A DNA stretch of 64,000 bases from Erwinia rhapontici (GTDB lineage Bacteria; Pseudomonadota; Gammaproteobacteria; Enterobacterales; Enterobacteriaceae): NCBI RefSeq assembly GCF_012271765.1, contig NZ_VRKO01000016.1:248001-312000 (forward strand). Direction: 5' to 3'. Shown piece by piece: positions 45,828 through 55,270 of the stretch. A program made the translations under genes and the position numbers. The notes below the pieces were generated by a model. That model made no database searches and had not been told where the DNA came from. It saw only the letters and a list, made by a program, of their open reading frames with translations. How positions within the stretch are numbered: position 1 is the first letter of the stretch; each line of letters begins with the position of its first letter.

Positions 45828-46115
45828 ATGAAAATCACCGTGGTATGTGGCAACGGTCTTGGTACCAGCCTGATGATGGAAATGAGCATTAAATCAATCG
45901 TTAAAGATCTGGGCGTGAATGCAGAAGTCGACCACGTCGACCTCGGTTCAGCCAAAGGCACCGCCAGCGATATCTTCGTGGGCACCTCCGATATTGCCGA
46001 GCAGCTGGTGGCTCAGCAGGTGGGCGGTAAAATTGTCTCCCTGAAAAACATGGTAGACAAAGTGGCGATGAAAGAGCGTATCTCCGAAGCTCTGAGCGAA
46101 CTCGGCGCGTTATAA
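45828..46115 (+). CDS. PTS EIIB component (UlaB/SgaB type)
   Basis: This 95-residue EIIB domain begins MKITVVCGNGLGTSLMM, so the phospho-cysteine is C7. The family is the lactose/ascorbate-type small EIIB. CAGAGGAAAA is the ribosome binding site. It passes phosphate to the sugar carried by the EIIC encoded next. Confidence 0.94.
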   Translation: MKITVVCGNGLGTSLMMEMSIKSIVKDLGVNAEVDHVDLGSAKGTASDIFVGTSDIAEQLVAQQVGGKIVSLKNMVDKVAMKERISEALSELGAL

Positions 46116-46126
46116 GGGAGCCAAAA

Positions 46127-47386
46127 ATGGAATTTTTCCGTTTTTTAATGAGTGATGTGTTGTCTGAGCCGTCCATTCTGGTGGGGCTGATTGCGCTGAT
46201 CGGTCTGGTGGCACAGAAAAAACCGGCCACGGAAGTGATCAAAGGGACAGTGAAAACCGTGATGGGCTTCCTGATCCTCGGTGCCGGTGCCGGACTGATT
46301 GTCTCTTCTCTGGGCGACTTCGCCGCGATCTTCCATCATGCCTTTGGTATCCCGGGTGTGGTGCCGAACAACGAAGCGATCGTTGCCGTGGCGCAGAAGA
46401 GCTTCGGCACTGAAATGGCGATGATTATGTTCTTCGCGATGGTTATCAACATTGCGATTGCCCGCTTCACGCCGTGGAAATACATCTTCCTGACCGGTCA
46501 CCACACGCTGTTTATGTCGATGATGGTGGCGGTGATCCTCGCGACAGCAGGCATGAAAGGCGCCAGCCTGATTGCGGTCGGTTCGCTGGTGGTTGGTGTG
46601 TCGATGGTGTTCTTCCCGGCGATTGTCCACCCGTATATGAAGAAGGTGACGGGTTCAGACGACGTAGCATTTGGTCACTTCTCGGCGATTTCTCAGTTAC
46701 TGTCTGCCTGGATCGGCAGCAAGTTCGGTAATAAAGAGAAATCTACCGAAGATATGGAAGTACCGAAAAGCCTGCTGTTCCTGCGTGATACGCCGGTGGC
46801 GATTGCCTTTACCATGTTCTTCATCTTTATCTTCACCTGTCTGGTGGCGGGCCCGTCAACGGTCAAAGAGATGAATGCGGGTGGCAAAAACTGGTTTATG
46901 TTCTCACTGATGCAGTCCATCACTTTTGCCGCCGGGGTTTACATCGTGCTGCAGGGTGTGCGCATGGTGATTGCGGAAATCGTTCCGGCGTTTAAAGGCA
47001 TCTCCGACAAGCTGGTGCCGAACGCGAAACCGGCCCTCGACTGCCCGGTGGTGTTCCCGTATGCCCCTAATGCGGTGCTGGTGGGCTTCCTCAGCAGCTT
47101 TGTTGCCGGGGTACTGGGCATGTTCCTGCTGTACGCGCTGAATATGACGGTGATTATTCCGGGCGTGGTGCCGCACTTCTTCGTCGGTGCTGCCGCCGGG
47201 GTGTTCGGTAATGCCACCGGTGGGCGCCGTGGTGCCATCCTGGGGGCCTTCACCAACGGCCTGCTGATTACCTTTATTCCGGTGTTCCTGCTGCCGGTAC
47301 TGGGCAGCATCGGTCTGGCGAACACCACCTTCAGTGACTCTGACTTCGGTGCTGTCGGCATCCTGTTAGGCCTGATTGTGCGTTAA
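46127..47386 (+). CDS. PTS EIIC component (UlaA/SgaT family)
   Basis: This 419-residue membrane permease of the ascorbate family (SgaT/UlaA) has about ten or eleven helices. Family motifs include VKTVMGFLILGAGAGLIVSSL, FTPWKYIFLTGHHTLFMSMM, and GGRRGAILGAFTNGLLITFIP. UlaA carries L-ascorbate, but the operon has no ula-type lactonase, decarboxylase or epimerase genes. The sugar is therefore not certain; a related uncharacterised sugar acid or pentitol is possible. A strong terminator follows. Confidence 0.92.
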   Translation: MEFFRFLMSDVLSEPSILVGLIALIGLVAQKKPATEVIKGTVKTVMGFLILGAGAGLIVSSLGDFAAIFHHAFGIPGVVPNNEAIVAVAQKSFGTEMAMIMFFAMVINIAIARFTPWKYIFLTGHHTLFMSMMVAVILATAGMKGASLIAVGSLVVGVSMVFFPAIVHPYMKKVTGSDDVAFGHFSAISQLLSAWIGSKFGNKEKSTEDMEVPKSLLFLRDTPVAIAFTMFFIFIFTCLVAGPSTVKEMNAGGKNWFMFSLMQSITFAAGVYIVLQGVRMVIAEIVPAFKGISDKLVPNAKPALDCPVVFPYAPNAVLVGFLSSFVAGVLGMFLLYALNMTVIIPGVVPHFFVGAAAGVFGNATGGRRGAILGAFTNGLLITFIPVFLLPVLGSIGLANTTFSDSDFGAVGILLGLIVR

Positions 47387-47403
47387 GGTTCTTTGCCTGA
47401 AAG

Positions 47404-47443
47404 CAGGGGCTGGCGAGATTCTCGTCAGCCCCTGTTTGTTTTT
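47404..47443 (+). terminator. Terminator of the PTS operon
   Basis: CAGGGGCTGGCGAG pairs with CTCGTCAGCCCCTG (one G-U pair) and is followed by TTTGTTTTT. It begins 18 bp after the EIIC stop codon. Confidence 0.92.
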
Positions 47444-47574
47444 AGCGGTGCATGAACCCGGATTAATGCGTCTTAGCTGAATTTCACCCAACCACATTCG
47501 TTTTTCTTAGTGGCGTAAAAACCTCAGCCCTTTATTTTTTAAGCCTCTGACCTGGCTGAAATAAGGGACTTAAC

Positions 47575-48873
47575 GTGACGACTCAACACCGCAGACGACT
47601 GAAAACACTGGTGGGCGCGGGCAGCGTGATTTACGCCGCCAACGACACCGACCGCGCCTTTGGCATTCAGCGCGCCGTGGCACTGGCGCAAACCGCTGAA
47701 CGCGAAAAAATCACCGGGCTGTTTACCGCCGATCTGCTACAGAGCGATCCCGCCGGGCTGGCCGGGATCACCGGCAGCCAGGACCCGATTGTCACGCTGG
47801 CGGCGTTAAGCCAGGTGACCCGCCAGATAGGCTTGATAGCCACCGTCACCACCACCTTCCAGCACCCGTATAATCTGTCGCGCCTGATCGGCACGCTCGA
47901 CCATATCAGCGCCGGGCGTGCGGGCTGGAATGCGGTGACCTCCTCGGTCGGTGAGGAGAATTTTGGCGGGGGCGAGCTGCCTTCTCCGGCCGCGCGTTAT
48001 GCCCGCGCCACCGAATTTATTGAAGTGATTAATGCACTGTTCGACGCCAACGACCGGGACGCGGTGCAGCGCAAAAACGGGGGTGGCGTCAGCCTTGATC
48101 CGCGTAAGCTGCACCCGGTTAACTATCACGGTGATTTCTTCCGCGTGGCGGGGCCGCTGAATGTGCCTCCGCCACCGCAACATCGTCCGGTACAGTTCCA
48201 GGCCGGGCAGTCGGAGGAGGGGATCAGCCTCGGCGCCCGCTATGCCGAAGTGATTTACACCTCGCAGCCCACGCTGGATGATGCCAGTACGTTTGTGGCC
48301 GAAGTCCGGCGGCGTGCACTGCTGGCAGGTCGCGAACAGCCGCCGCTGATCATGAACTCTTTCCATTCAGTTATGGGTGAAAATCCGGCCGATGTGGCAC
48401 GACGGCTGGAAGAGAAGCATCAACGCATTGACTATCAGCGTGGACGTCTGAAGGTGGCAGATATGCTCGGCGGGGAGGTTGACTTGCAGGATCTGGATCT
48501 CGACCGGACGATCCCGGAATCCCTGTTGCCGGATACGCGTCAGGTGAACCGACGTCGTGGACGTGCGGAAATTTTTACCCGCTATGCCCGCCAGGGGCTG
48601 ACGCTGCGTCAGCTGATTATTGAAGCCGAAGAGACCGGACACTGGTTTGTCGCCGGAACCCCGGAATCGCTGGCCGATGCCATTGAGCAGCGCTATAACG
48701 CGGGCGTACTGGATGTGATTTCGCTGCACGGGCTGGGGCAGTCAGACCAGGAAGATCTGCTGATTAATGGCCTGCTGCCGGAGCTGCGCAAACGTCATCT
48801 GCTGGATGAAGATTATCGGGGCGAAGATTTCCGCACCAGCCTTGAACTGCCCGCACGACTGCCGGGCAGGTGA
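47575..48873 (+). CDS. FMN-dependent monooxygenase (NtaA/SnaA/DszA, bacterial-luciferase-like)
   Basis: This 432-residue LLM-class flavin monooxygenase has features of the NtaA/SnaA/DszA branch: ITGSQDPIVTLAALSQVTRQIGLIATVTTTFQHPYNLSR, SAGRAGWNAVTSS and QAGQSEEGISLGARYAEVIYTSQP. Members use reduced FMN to oxidise small sulfur or nitrogen compounds. The substrate is unknown, and there is no reductase or ABC importer next to it. It starts with GTG at 47575; the upstream region is short of a clear ribosome binding site (AGGGACT at about 47563). Confidence 0.87.
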   Translation: MTTQHRRRLKTLVGAGSVIYAANDTDRAFGIQRAVALAQTAEREKITGLFTADLLQSDPAGLAGITGSQDPIVTLAALSQVTRQIGLIATVTTTFQHPYNLSRLIGTLDHISAGRAGWNAVTSSVGEENFGGGELPSPAARYARATEFIEVINALFDANDRDAVQRKNGGGVSLDPRKLHPVNYHGDFFRVAGPLNVPPPPQHRPVQFQAGQSEEGISLGARYAEVIYTSQPTLDDASTFVAEVRRRALLAGREQPPLIMNSFHSVMGENPADVARRLEEKHQRIDYQRGRLKVADMLGGEVDLQDLDLDRTIPESLLPDTRQVNRRRGRAEIFTRYARQGLTLRQLIIEAEETGHWFVAGTPESLADAIEQRYNAGVLDVISLHGLGQSDQEDLLINGLLPELRKRHLLDEDYRGEDFRTSLELPARLPGR

Positions 48874-48900
48874 TACAGGTGTCACAGAGGCCGCGATTGA

Positions 48901-49500
48901 TCAGGCGATTGCGGCAGCCATATTGCGTAACTCTGGCAGGCCGCTGAGATCCTGCTCCAGCACCAGGTCCTGATGAATTTTCAGGATCACCGCTTTCACC
49001 ACATCAGAGGTTTTTTTCATCCCCTGCTGCTGCATCAGCTGGTTGAGTTCCGCCTGCTGCTTTTGCGTGATTTTCATCGAGAGGCGTCTTGACGCTTTCG
49101 CATCCGCCATGTCGCTGCTCAGCAATGTTTTCAGTTCCTGCTGCGGATAACGGCCGCTGGTCAGCGCATGCAGATACCAGAGGATCAAAGCCTTGTTGAA
49201 GTTTTCGCTGAGGGTGGTATCAATCTTCTGCGTAGCAACATACAGAATATCCAGGTAGTGTACCGGCACTCTGATTTCCAGCGGGGAACTGGACTGTTCG
49301 AAGGCCTCTTTGATACGCGCGGTGGACTGCGCGGGGATAGCGGCCACCTCATCGCAGCGGTCGCAGACAGCGGCGAGAATATTTTTCACCGTGCCACGCT
49401 TATCGCTGAATGCGACATCACGTACCCGGTAGGTGGCAGATGTTTTACCGCAGTTATGGCACAGCAGCGTCCGTGTTTCGCCCTCTTTGACAATTCTCAT
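48901..49500 (-). CDS. Zinc-ribbon protein, MqsA-like candidate antitoxin
   Basis: This 199-residue protein has an N-terminal zinc ribbon with two CxxC pairs (LLCHNCGKTS at about residue 15 and AVCDRCDEV at about 47), arranged as in MqsA/YgiT. The middle is helical (YATQKIDTTLSENFNKALILWYLHAL). The C-terminal segment MSKITQ-like MKITQKQQAELNQLMQQQGMKKTSDVVKAVILKIH resembles a ribbon-helix-helix rather than the XRE domain of MqsA. It starts 16 bp after a small MqsR-sized gene on the same strand. It is probably the antitoxin of that pair, but the combination of domains is unusual. Confidence 0.65.
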   Translation of the reverse strand: MRIVKEGETRTLLCHNCGKTSATYRVRDVAFSDKRGTVKNILAAVCDRCDEVAAIPAQSTARIKEAFEQSSSPLEIRVPVHYLDILYVATQKIDTTLSENFNKALILWYLHALTSGRYPQQELKTLLSSDMADAKASRRLSMKITQKQQAELNQLMQQQGMKKTSDVVKAVILKIHQDLVLEQDLSGLPELRNMAAAIA

Positions 49501-49516
49501 GGTCACCTCTTCCTTG

Positions 49517-49813
49517 TTACAGATGCACGCTGATAAAAATCATATCAGGTTCCATAAAATAAAATTTAACGTACCACCAGCCGCCGCATTTCCAGCTGCG
49601 ACAGATATGAACATCCACGTCAGGGGCCCGATGATGAGGGCTGCAATGATACCCCGACCCGCTGGTTTTCCTGATCAGTTCAGCAACCCAGACCTTATCC
49701 ACCACGCCCGTCGCAAACAGGTTTTTTACGTCCAGATCCCGCCGGACTTCATGGTCATAAGCATCTTGCCTGAGGCAGTTGATTGCCTGCTTCTTCACCT
49801 CTGTGAGTGTCAT
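49517..49813 (-). CDS. Small MqsR-like candidate toxin
   Basis: This 98-residue protein begins MTLTEVKKQAINCLRQDAYDHE. The core is VAELIRKTSGSGYHCSPHHRAPDVDVHICR and the end is WYVKFYFMEPDMIFISVHL. The length and the C-terminal strand pair (YVKxYxxxPDxIFIS) are like MqsR (98 residues; ends YLKITVIHDVLIVSFKEK), an mRNA interferase of the RelE fold. The start at 49813 has a perfect GGAGG site 5 bases upstream; the frame is open further but without support. It precedes the zinc-ribbon gene, the toxin-first order of mqsRA. The family assignment is an inference. Confidence 0.6.
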   Translation of the reverse strand: MTLTEVKKQAINCLRQDAYDHEVRRDLDVKNLFATGVVDKVWVAELIRKTSGSGYHCSPHHRAPDVDVHICRSWKCGGWWYVKFYFMEPDMIFISVHL

Positions 49814-50001
49814 ATTACCTCCGTGTATTGTGTACGTTTCATTTCGTACTTTCAAGTGCCAGACACAATAAATCTGCCTGGATTGTAAACGCAGGTGCGA
49901 CAGAAAGGATGAAGTCATGGCGCTAAAGGGGCAGGAAATGACAACTTTCAGAGCAGGCTCGTAAAACTGACGTTGGGCAAAACTCTGCCCTGACCGAAAT
50001 A

Positions 50002-50013
50002 GTTACCGATAAC
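50002..50013. promoter_or_regulatory. GntR-like operator candidate before gcd
   Basis: GTTACCGATAAC is an imperfect palindrome like the E. coli GntR/IdnR operators (TGTTACCGATAACA type, from memory). It is about 110 bp upstream of gcd, whose product starts the route to gluconate. The AT-rich stretch 50020-50110 probably holds the promoter. Confidence 0.4.
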
Positions 50014-50122
50014 AATTAAAATAATTTTGTTTTTATATCAGATTTTTTTAGTTAAATTAGTGTAAGTACGTTGTAATTATTTGTCAGATAATAATTGCGC
50101 ACTTTAACACTAAGGGATACCA

Positions 50123-52486
50123 ATGCTTAACAAGATAACCAGTATTGTCATCGCAATCGTCGGGATCGCGATGCTCTACATGGGTACACAACTGCTGTTG
50201 ATCGGCGGTACGCCGTTCTATGCACTGATGGGCCTCGGCCTGCTGGTCACGGCTATCACGCTGTTTATGAATAAAAAAATCGCTTTGTCTCTCTACGCTT
50301 TATTAATGTGGATGGTACTGGCGTGGATGATTTATGAAGTCGGCTTTGACAAATGGCAGTGGATCCCGCGCGGAGACATCATTGGCGTGATCGGCCTGTG
50401 GCTGGCGTTGCCCTGGGTGGTTCGCCCACTGTACAAAAAAGAAGGGCGCCGTTTTCATCCCTTCCTCGGCACGACGGTCATTCTGATTGTGGCGCTGGTG
50501 GTGGGGATGATGTTTTACGATCCATTGCCACAGGCAGGCAACATTACCAACCAGCGCCAGAGCGGCGACACCGAGGTGGCGGGCAGTGACTGGACGGCCT
50601 ACGGTGGCACCACCAACGGCCTGCGTTTCTCCAGCCTGAAACAGATCACGCGCGATAACGTCAGCAAGCTGGATGTGGCCTGGACCTACCATACGGGCGA
50701 CGTGCGCGATGCGGAAAAAGATGCCACGGAATACACCTTTGAAGCCACGCCGCTGAAGGTGAACAACAGCGTCTATTTCTGTACGCCGCACAATGAAGTC
50801 CATGCGCTGAACCCGGAAACCGGTGCGCTGAAGTGGAAATATCAGCCAGCGAAAGATGCCTCTTATCTGCAACAGCATCAGACCTGCCGTGGCGTCAGCT
50901 ACTATGACGGCAGCGCGGTACAGGCAGAGAGCACTCCCGCCCAGCCCGCCCTTTGCCGCAAGCGTATCTATAACGCCAGCAACGATGCCAAACTGATCGC
51001 GCTGGATGCGGATACCGGCAAGCTGTGTGCTGACTTCGGTAACAACGGCGTGGTGGATCTGCATGCCAATATGGGCACAGTGCGCCCGCATGCTCTGATG
51101 CAAACGGCAGCACCGCTGGTGGCGGGTAACCTGGTGATTGTCGGCGGTTCCGTCATGGACAACGGCTACAATACTGGAAATCCATCTGGGGTGATCCGTG
51201 CCTATGATGCGATGTCTGGCCGTCTGGTGTGGAACTTCGACCCGGCCAACCCGGAAAACACCCAGCCGATTGCCGCCGACCAAAGCTATCCGCAGGATAC
51301 GCCGGTGGCGTGGGGTACGCTGAGTGCTGACCTGAAAAATGGCCTGGTGTATGTGCCGTTTGGTAATGCCTCGCCGGATGAAGTGGGCATTGCGCGTGAT
51401 GCTAACAGCAACACCGAGAAGTTCCGCGACACGCTGGTGGCGCTGGATCTGAAAACCGGTAGCTTCAAATGGCGCTTCCAGTCCTCGAAAAACGATCTGT
51501 GGGACCGCGATAATCCGTCACAGCCTTCGCTGCTGGATATCGACTATCAGGGCCAGAAACAGCCTGTGGTGATCCTGCCGACCAAAACCGGCAACCTGTT
51601 TGTGCTTAACCGCCTGACGGGCCAATCGGTGTACCCGATTAATCAGGTTGATGTTTCCACGCAGGGCATCAGCGGTGAGAAATATTCCCCAACGCAGCCC
51701 GTTTCTGCGCTGAACTTTATTCCGGCACCGCTCAATGAAAAAGCGATGTGGGGCCTGACGCCGTTTGACCAGATGGCCTGCCGTATTGACTTCAAGTCAC
51801 TGCGTTATGACGGCAATCCGTGGACGCCAGCGACCGAAGCCGGTTCGATTATCTTCCCGGGCAATATCGGGGTGTTTAACTGGGGTTCTGTTGCGGTCGA
51901 TCCTGAGCGTCAGATCCTGATCGCTTCACCGGTGCGTCTGGCTTACAAATACAACCTGATCAAACGTTCGGCGGCAACGGCGGACAAGCGTCTGTTCACC
52001 AAAGACGGTACGCCGTACTGGAATGAGAACTTTGAAGGTGATTACGCCATTCATATTCAGCAGCTCTCTTCCAGCCTGGGTATTCCGTGCATCGCGCCGC
52101 CGTGGGGCCGCATGGTCGGTGTTGACCTGAAAACCGGGAAAACCGAATGGCTGCGCCGCGTGGGCACCACCAAGAACCTGAACACCAGCTTCCTGCCGGG
52201 ACGCTTCCCGATTGGCTTCCCAATGGGGATGGTGGCACACGGTGGCCCGTTAACCACCGCAGGTGATGTGGTGTTCCACGGTGCAACGGCCGATAACTTC
52301 TTCCGTGCTTACGATGTCAACACGGGTGAGTTACTGTGGCAGACCGAACTGCCCGCCGGGGGCCAGGCCACGCCTGCCACCTATATGGGCAGCGATAACC
52401 AGCAGTATGTGGTGATTGCGGCCGGTGGTCACGGTTCGCTCGGCACCAAAGCCGGTGACTCGGTAGTGGCTTACCGCCTGAAGTAA
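50123..52486 (+). CDS. gcd: Membrane-bound PQQ glucose dehydrogenase
   Basis: This 787-residue quinoprotein oxidises glucose to gluconolactone in the periplasm and passes electrons to ubiquinone. The first ~140 residues form five membrane helices. The PQQ beta-propeller follows (W-motifs such as ALNPETGALKWKY, ALDADTGKLCADFG, ALDLKTGSFKWRFQ). The catalytic aspartate equivalent to E. coli D466 is in SKNDLWDRDNPSQP (about D458). The C terminus is GGHGSLGTKAGDSVVAYRLK. PQQ synthesis genes are not in the window. The acid it makes can dissolve mineral phosphate. The ATG follows AAGGGATACCA. Confidence 0.95.
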   Translation: MLNKITSIVIAIVGIAMLYMGTQLLLIGGTPFYALMGLGLLVTAITLFMNKKIALSLYALLMWMVLAWMIYEVGFDKWQWIPRGDIIGVIGLWLALPWVVRPLYKKEGRRFHPFLGTTVILIVALVVGMMFYDPLPQAGNITNQRQSGDTEVAGSDWTAYGGTTNGLRFSSLKQITRDNVSKLDVAWTYHTGDVRDAEKDATEYTFEATPLKVNNSVYFCTPHNEVHALNPETGALKWKYQPAKDASYLQQHQTCRGVSYYDGSAVQAESTPAQPALCRKRIYNASNDAKLIALDADTGKLCADFGNNGVVDLHANMGTVRPHALMQTAAPLVAGNLVIVGGSVMDNGYNTGNPSGVIRAYDAMSGRLVWNFDPANPENTQPIAADQSYPQDTPVAWGTLSADLKNGLVYVPFGNASPDEVGIARDANSNTEKFRDTLVALDLKTGSFKWRFQSSKNDLWDRDNPSQPSLLDIDYQGQKQPVVILPTKTGNLFVLNRLTGQSVYPINQVDVSTQGISGEKYSPTQPVSALNFIPAPLNEKAMWGLTPFDQMACRIDFKSLRYDGNPWTPATEAGSIIFPGNIGVFNWGSVAVDPERQILIASPVRLAYKYNLIKRSAATADKRLFTKDGTPYWNENFEGDYAIHIQQLSSSLGIPCIAPPWGRMVGVDLKTGKTEWLRRVGTTKNLNTSFLPGRFPIGFPMGMVAHGGPLTTAGDVVFHGATADNFFRAYDVNTGELLWQTELPAGGQATPATYMGSDNQQYVVIAAGGHGSLGTKAGDSVVAYRLK

Positions 52487-52493
52487 TCTGAAC

Positions 52494-52519
52494 CGGGGAG
52501 CGGTATCTGCCGTTCCCCG
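52494..52519. terminator. Hairpin between convergent gcd and cdaR
   Basis: CGGGGAGCGG pairs with CCGTTCCCCG (one G-U pair) over a TATCTG loop. It lies between the gcd stop and the cdaR stop. There is no long T run on either side, so termination may be partial. Confidence 0.5.
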
Positions 52520-53674
52520 TCAGTCATTATCAAGCTGGTCGGCCACATACAGCAGGAAGCGGTCGTCCAGTTTGCTCAGATTCAGCCCGGTCAGGTCGGC
52601 AATGCGTTTCAGCCGATAGTCCAGGGTATTTTTGTGAATATAGAGGGCTTTTGCCGTGGTGCTGGCATGCAGATCATGACGAAACCAGGCACGTAACGTT
52701 CTGCGATAAACCCCATTTTCATCCATTGCTTTTAACCGTTTCAGTGGGCTGACCAGCTCAGCCGCCTGCCAGCCATCCGCTAAACTGTCCAGCAGCACTG
52801 GCAGCTTACTGTCCTGATAATCATAACAGTGCACCTCTGGCATACGCTGCTTACCCACCTTCATGGCCGCTTTTGCCGTGCGATACGATCGCTCAACGCC
52901 GCCCGTTCCCGGGAAAAAGTTCCCCAATGCCAGGCGTACTTTGAGTGAGCTGCCCTGTTGCAGGCGCTGATAAAGCCGCTCCATCCGCTGTTTATGCTCT
53001 TTCGGCTCCCAGCGTTCGGCATGCAGGTGAGCGGGGCGAAGGACCACCATTTCCGTCAGTGACACGATAGCCATCAGATCATCCTGCCCGCTTTCCAGCA
53101 GTAAAGACTGGAGTTGTTGCAGTTCACTCATGGCACTGGTGACGCCGAGCTGCCCGCTCTCCAGCTCCACCACCATGGCCACGCGCGGCTGTTGCAGATC
53201 CACATTGAGGCGCTGTGCCCATTCACTGGCGGTTGCGGTGTTCCCACTGTTGCGGATCAGGCTTAACACCAGCTCTTCACGCAGGCGGCTGTTATGGGCC
53301 AGCAGTTGCAGCAGACGCGCCTGCTCGAGCATCATTTCGGCGGTCATACGCACCAGTTCACCAAACTGCATCAGCCCCTGAGGGTCCCCGGTCAGTCCGA
53401 TGACGCCAACGGTCTGGTTATTCAGTTTGAGCGGCAGATTGATGCCGGGCTTCACGCCGTGGAGCGAGTGCATCGATGCATCATCAATGGTGACGACGCG
53501 CTGCTGGGTTAACGCTAACAATGCGCCTTCATGCATTTCACCGATCCGCGCCGGGTCGCCGCTGCCAATAATGCGTCCATTGGCTCCCATCACGTTGACG
53601 TTGCAGTTGATGATCTGCATGGTTCTGTCGACGATGGAACAGGCAAGCCTGGCATCGAACAGAGATTCACTCAT
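52520..53674 (-). CDS. cdaR: CdaR-type carbohydrate diacid / glycerate regulator
   Basis: This 384-residue protein has the sugar-diacid recognition domain at its N terminus (LFDARLACSIVDRTMQIINCNVNVMGANGRIIGSGDPARIGEMHEGA). The C-terminal PucR-type helix-turn-helix is LHASTTAKALYIHKNTLDYRLKRIADLTGLNLS. E. coli CdaR (385 residues) activates glucarate/galactarate genes and garK, and responds to glycerate and similar acids. Here it follows the permease, glycerate kinase and pyruvate kinase genes on the same strand (89 bp from the last), so it probably controls them. The ATG has CGGAG upstream; a GTG 22 codons earlier has no family support. Confidence 0.88.
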   Translation of the reverse strand: MSESLFDARLACSIVDRTMQIINCNVNVMGANGRIIGSGDPARIGEMHEGALLALTQQRVVTIDDASMHSLHGVKPGINLPLKLNNQTVGVIGLTGDPQGLMQFGELVRMTAEMMLEQARLLQLLAHNSRLREELVLSLIRNSGNTATASEWAQRLNVDLQQPRVAMVVELESGQLGVTSAMSELQQLQSLLLESGQDDLMAIVSLTEMVVLRPAHLHAERWEPKEHKQRMERLYQRLQQGSSLKVRLALGNFFPGTGGVERSYRTAKAAMKVGKQRMPEVHCYDYQDSKLPVLLDSLADGWQAAELVSPLKRLKAMDENGVYRRTLRAWFRHDLHASTTAKALYIHKNTLDYRLKRIADLTGLNLSKLDDRFLLYVADQLDND

Positions 53675-53763
53675 TGACGGACTCCGGAATAACTGACGAA
53701 TGCACGCCGCGCAGTCGGGTCCTGCGCGGCGCTGCGGCACAGAGGCCGCAGAGAGAAGTGGAC

Positions 53764-55206
53764 TTAGTCGACGATCGAAATACGGCAGGTGTTGGCGCTG
53801 CCAATCTGGCCAACGCTGTCTCCCTGCGTGACGATCACCAGATCGCCCGAGGCCAGGTAACCTTTTTCACGCAGAATAGCGATAGCATCCTGCGCCGACT
53901 GTACGCCTTCGGCATGACCGTTAAACAGCACCGGCGTGACACCACGATACAACGTGGTCAGATTGAGCGTGGACTGATGGCGGGAGAGGGCGAAGATCGG
54001 CAGGCGCGAGGTGATGCGCGACATCATACGTGCCGTGCGCCCGGATTCGGTCATGGCAATGACGGCTTTCACCCCGGTCAGATGGTTTGCCGCGTACATG
54101 GCAGACATCGCTGTCATCTCTTCGATATTGCTGAACTCAACGTCCAGGCGGTGTTTAGAGGTGTTCGTTCCCGGCACCCGTTCCGCACCCAGGCAGATAT
54201 TATGCATGGAGGTGATGGCTTCTACCGGGAAGCTGCCCGCTGCGGTTTCAGCCGACAGCATGACGGCATCGGTGCCGTCGAGCACGGCGTTGGCGACGTC
54301 CATCACCTCTGCGCGGGTTGGCATCGGGTTGGTGATCATCGATTCCATCATCTGGGTGGCGGTGATCACCACGCGGTTAAGCTGGCGTGAACGCGCAATC
54401 AGGCGTTTTTGCACCCCGACCAGCGCCGCATCACCAATCTCGACGCCGAGGTCACCACGCGCCACCATAATGACATCGGAGGCGAGGATCATATCGTCCA
54501 TGCTTTCCTGTGTTGCCACCACTTCGGCACGCTCTACTTTTGCCACAATCAGCGCCTTACAGCCCGCTTCACGCGCCAGACGGCGGGTGAAACGCAGGTC
54601 TTCACCGCTGCGCGGGAAAGAGACGGCAAGGTAGTCGACGTTCATTTTGGCGGCGGTGAGAATATCGGCTTTGTCTTTCTCGGTCAGGGCATTGGCGGAG
54701 AGACCACCGCCCAGCTTATTCACGCCTTTATTGTTCGACAGCACGCCGCCCACGGTGATCACGGTAGAGATCGTCGCGCCCGCCACGCGCAGTACGCGCA
54801 GTTGAATGCGGCCATCGTCCAGCAGCAAAATATCGCCGGGCACCACATCATCGGGCAGGGATTTATAGTCGATACCCACGCGCTGGTTGTCGCCCTGGCC
54901 TTTGTCCAGCAGGGCATCGAGGATAAATTCATCGCCGACCGTCAGCAGGGCTTTACCTTCTTTAAAGGTCGAAACACGGATTTTCGGCCCCTGGAGATCG
55001 CCTAAAATCGCCACCTGACGACCAAGGCGGCTGGCGACATCACGCACGCGCTGGGCGCGGGCAATATGGTCTTCGGCGGTACCATGAGAAAAGTTCAACC
55101 TGACGACGTTAGCGCCCGCTTTGATAATTTTTTCGAGGTTATTATCCCGGTCTGTCGCCGGGCCTAACGTGGCAACAATCTTGGTGCGTCTCAATACTTC
55201 AGACAT
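53764..55206 (-). CDS. Pyruvate kinase, PykA type
   Basis: This 480-residue enzyme has the same length as E. coli PykA and matches it closely: [80 protein letters not shown] and [40 protein letters not shown]. It makes pyruvate and ATP from PEP. Housekeeping pykA normally lies near zwf/lpxM. Here the gene is inside a glycerate operon (64 bp after garK), so it is likely a second, pathway-dedicated copy. ATG 55206 with AAGGA is the start. Confidence 0.93.
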   Translation of the reverse strand: MSEVLRRTKIVATLGPATDRDNNLEKIIKAGANVVRLNFSHGTAEDHIARAQRVRDVASRLGRQVAILGDLQGPKIRVSTFKEGKALLTVGDEFILDALLDKGQGDNQRVGIDYKSLPDDVVPGDILLLDDGRIQLRVLRVAGATISTVITVGGVLSNNKGVNKLGGGLSANALTEKDKADILTAAKMNVDYLAVSFPRSGEDLRFTRRLAREAGCKALIVAKVERAEVVATQESMDDMILASDVIMVARGDLGVEIGDAALVGVQKRLIARSRQLNRVVITATQMMESMITNPMPTRAEVMDVANAVLDGTDAVMLSAETAAGSFPVEAITSMHNICLGAERVPGTNTSKHRLDVEFSNIEEMTAMSAMYAANHLTGVKAVIAMTESGRTARMMSRITSRLPIFALSRHQSTLNLTTLYRGVTPVLFNGHAEGVQSAQDAIAILREKGYLASGDLVIVTQGDSVGQIGSANTCRISIVD

Positions 55207-55270
55207 GATCACGTCCTTGGTTAAATGTCACCCGTCGTTATCCTGGCGCGTTGATGCCAGTGATCGGGTA

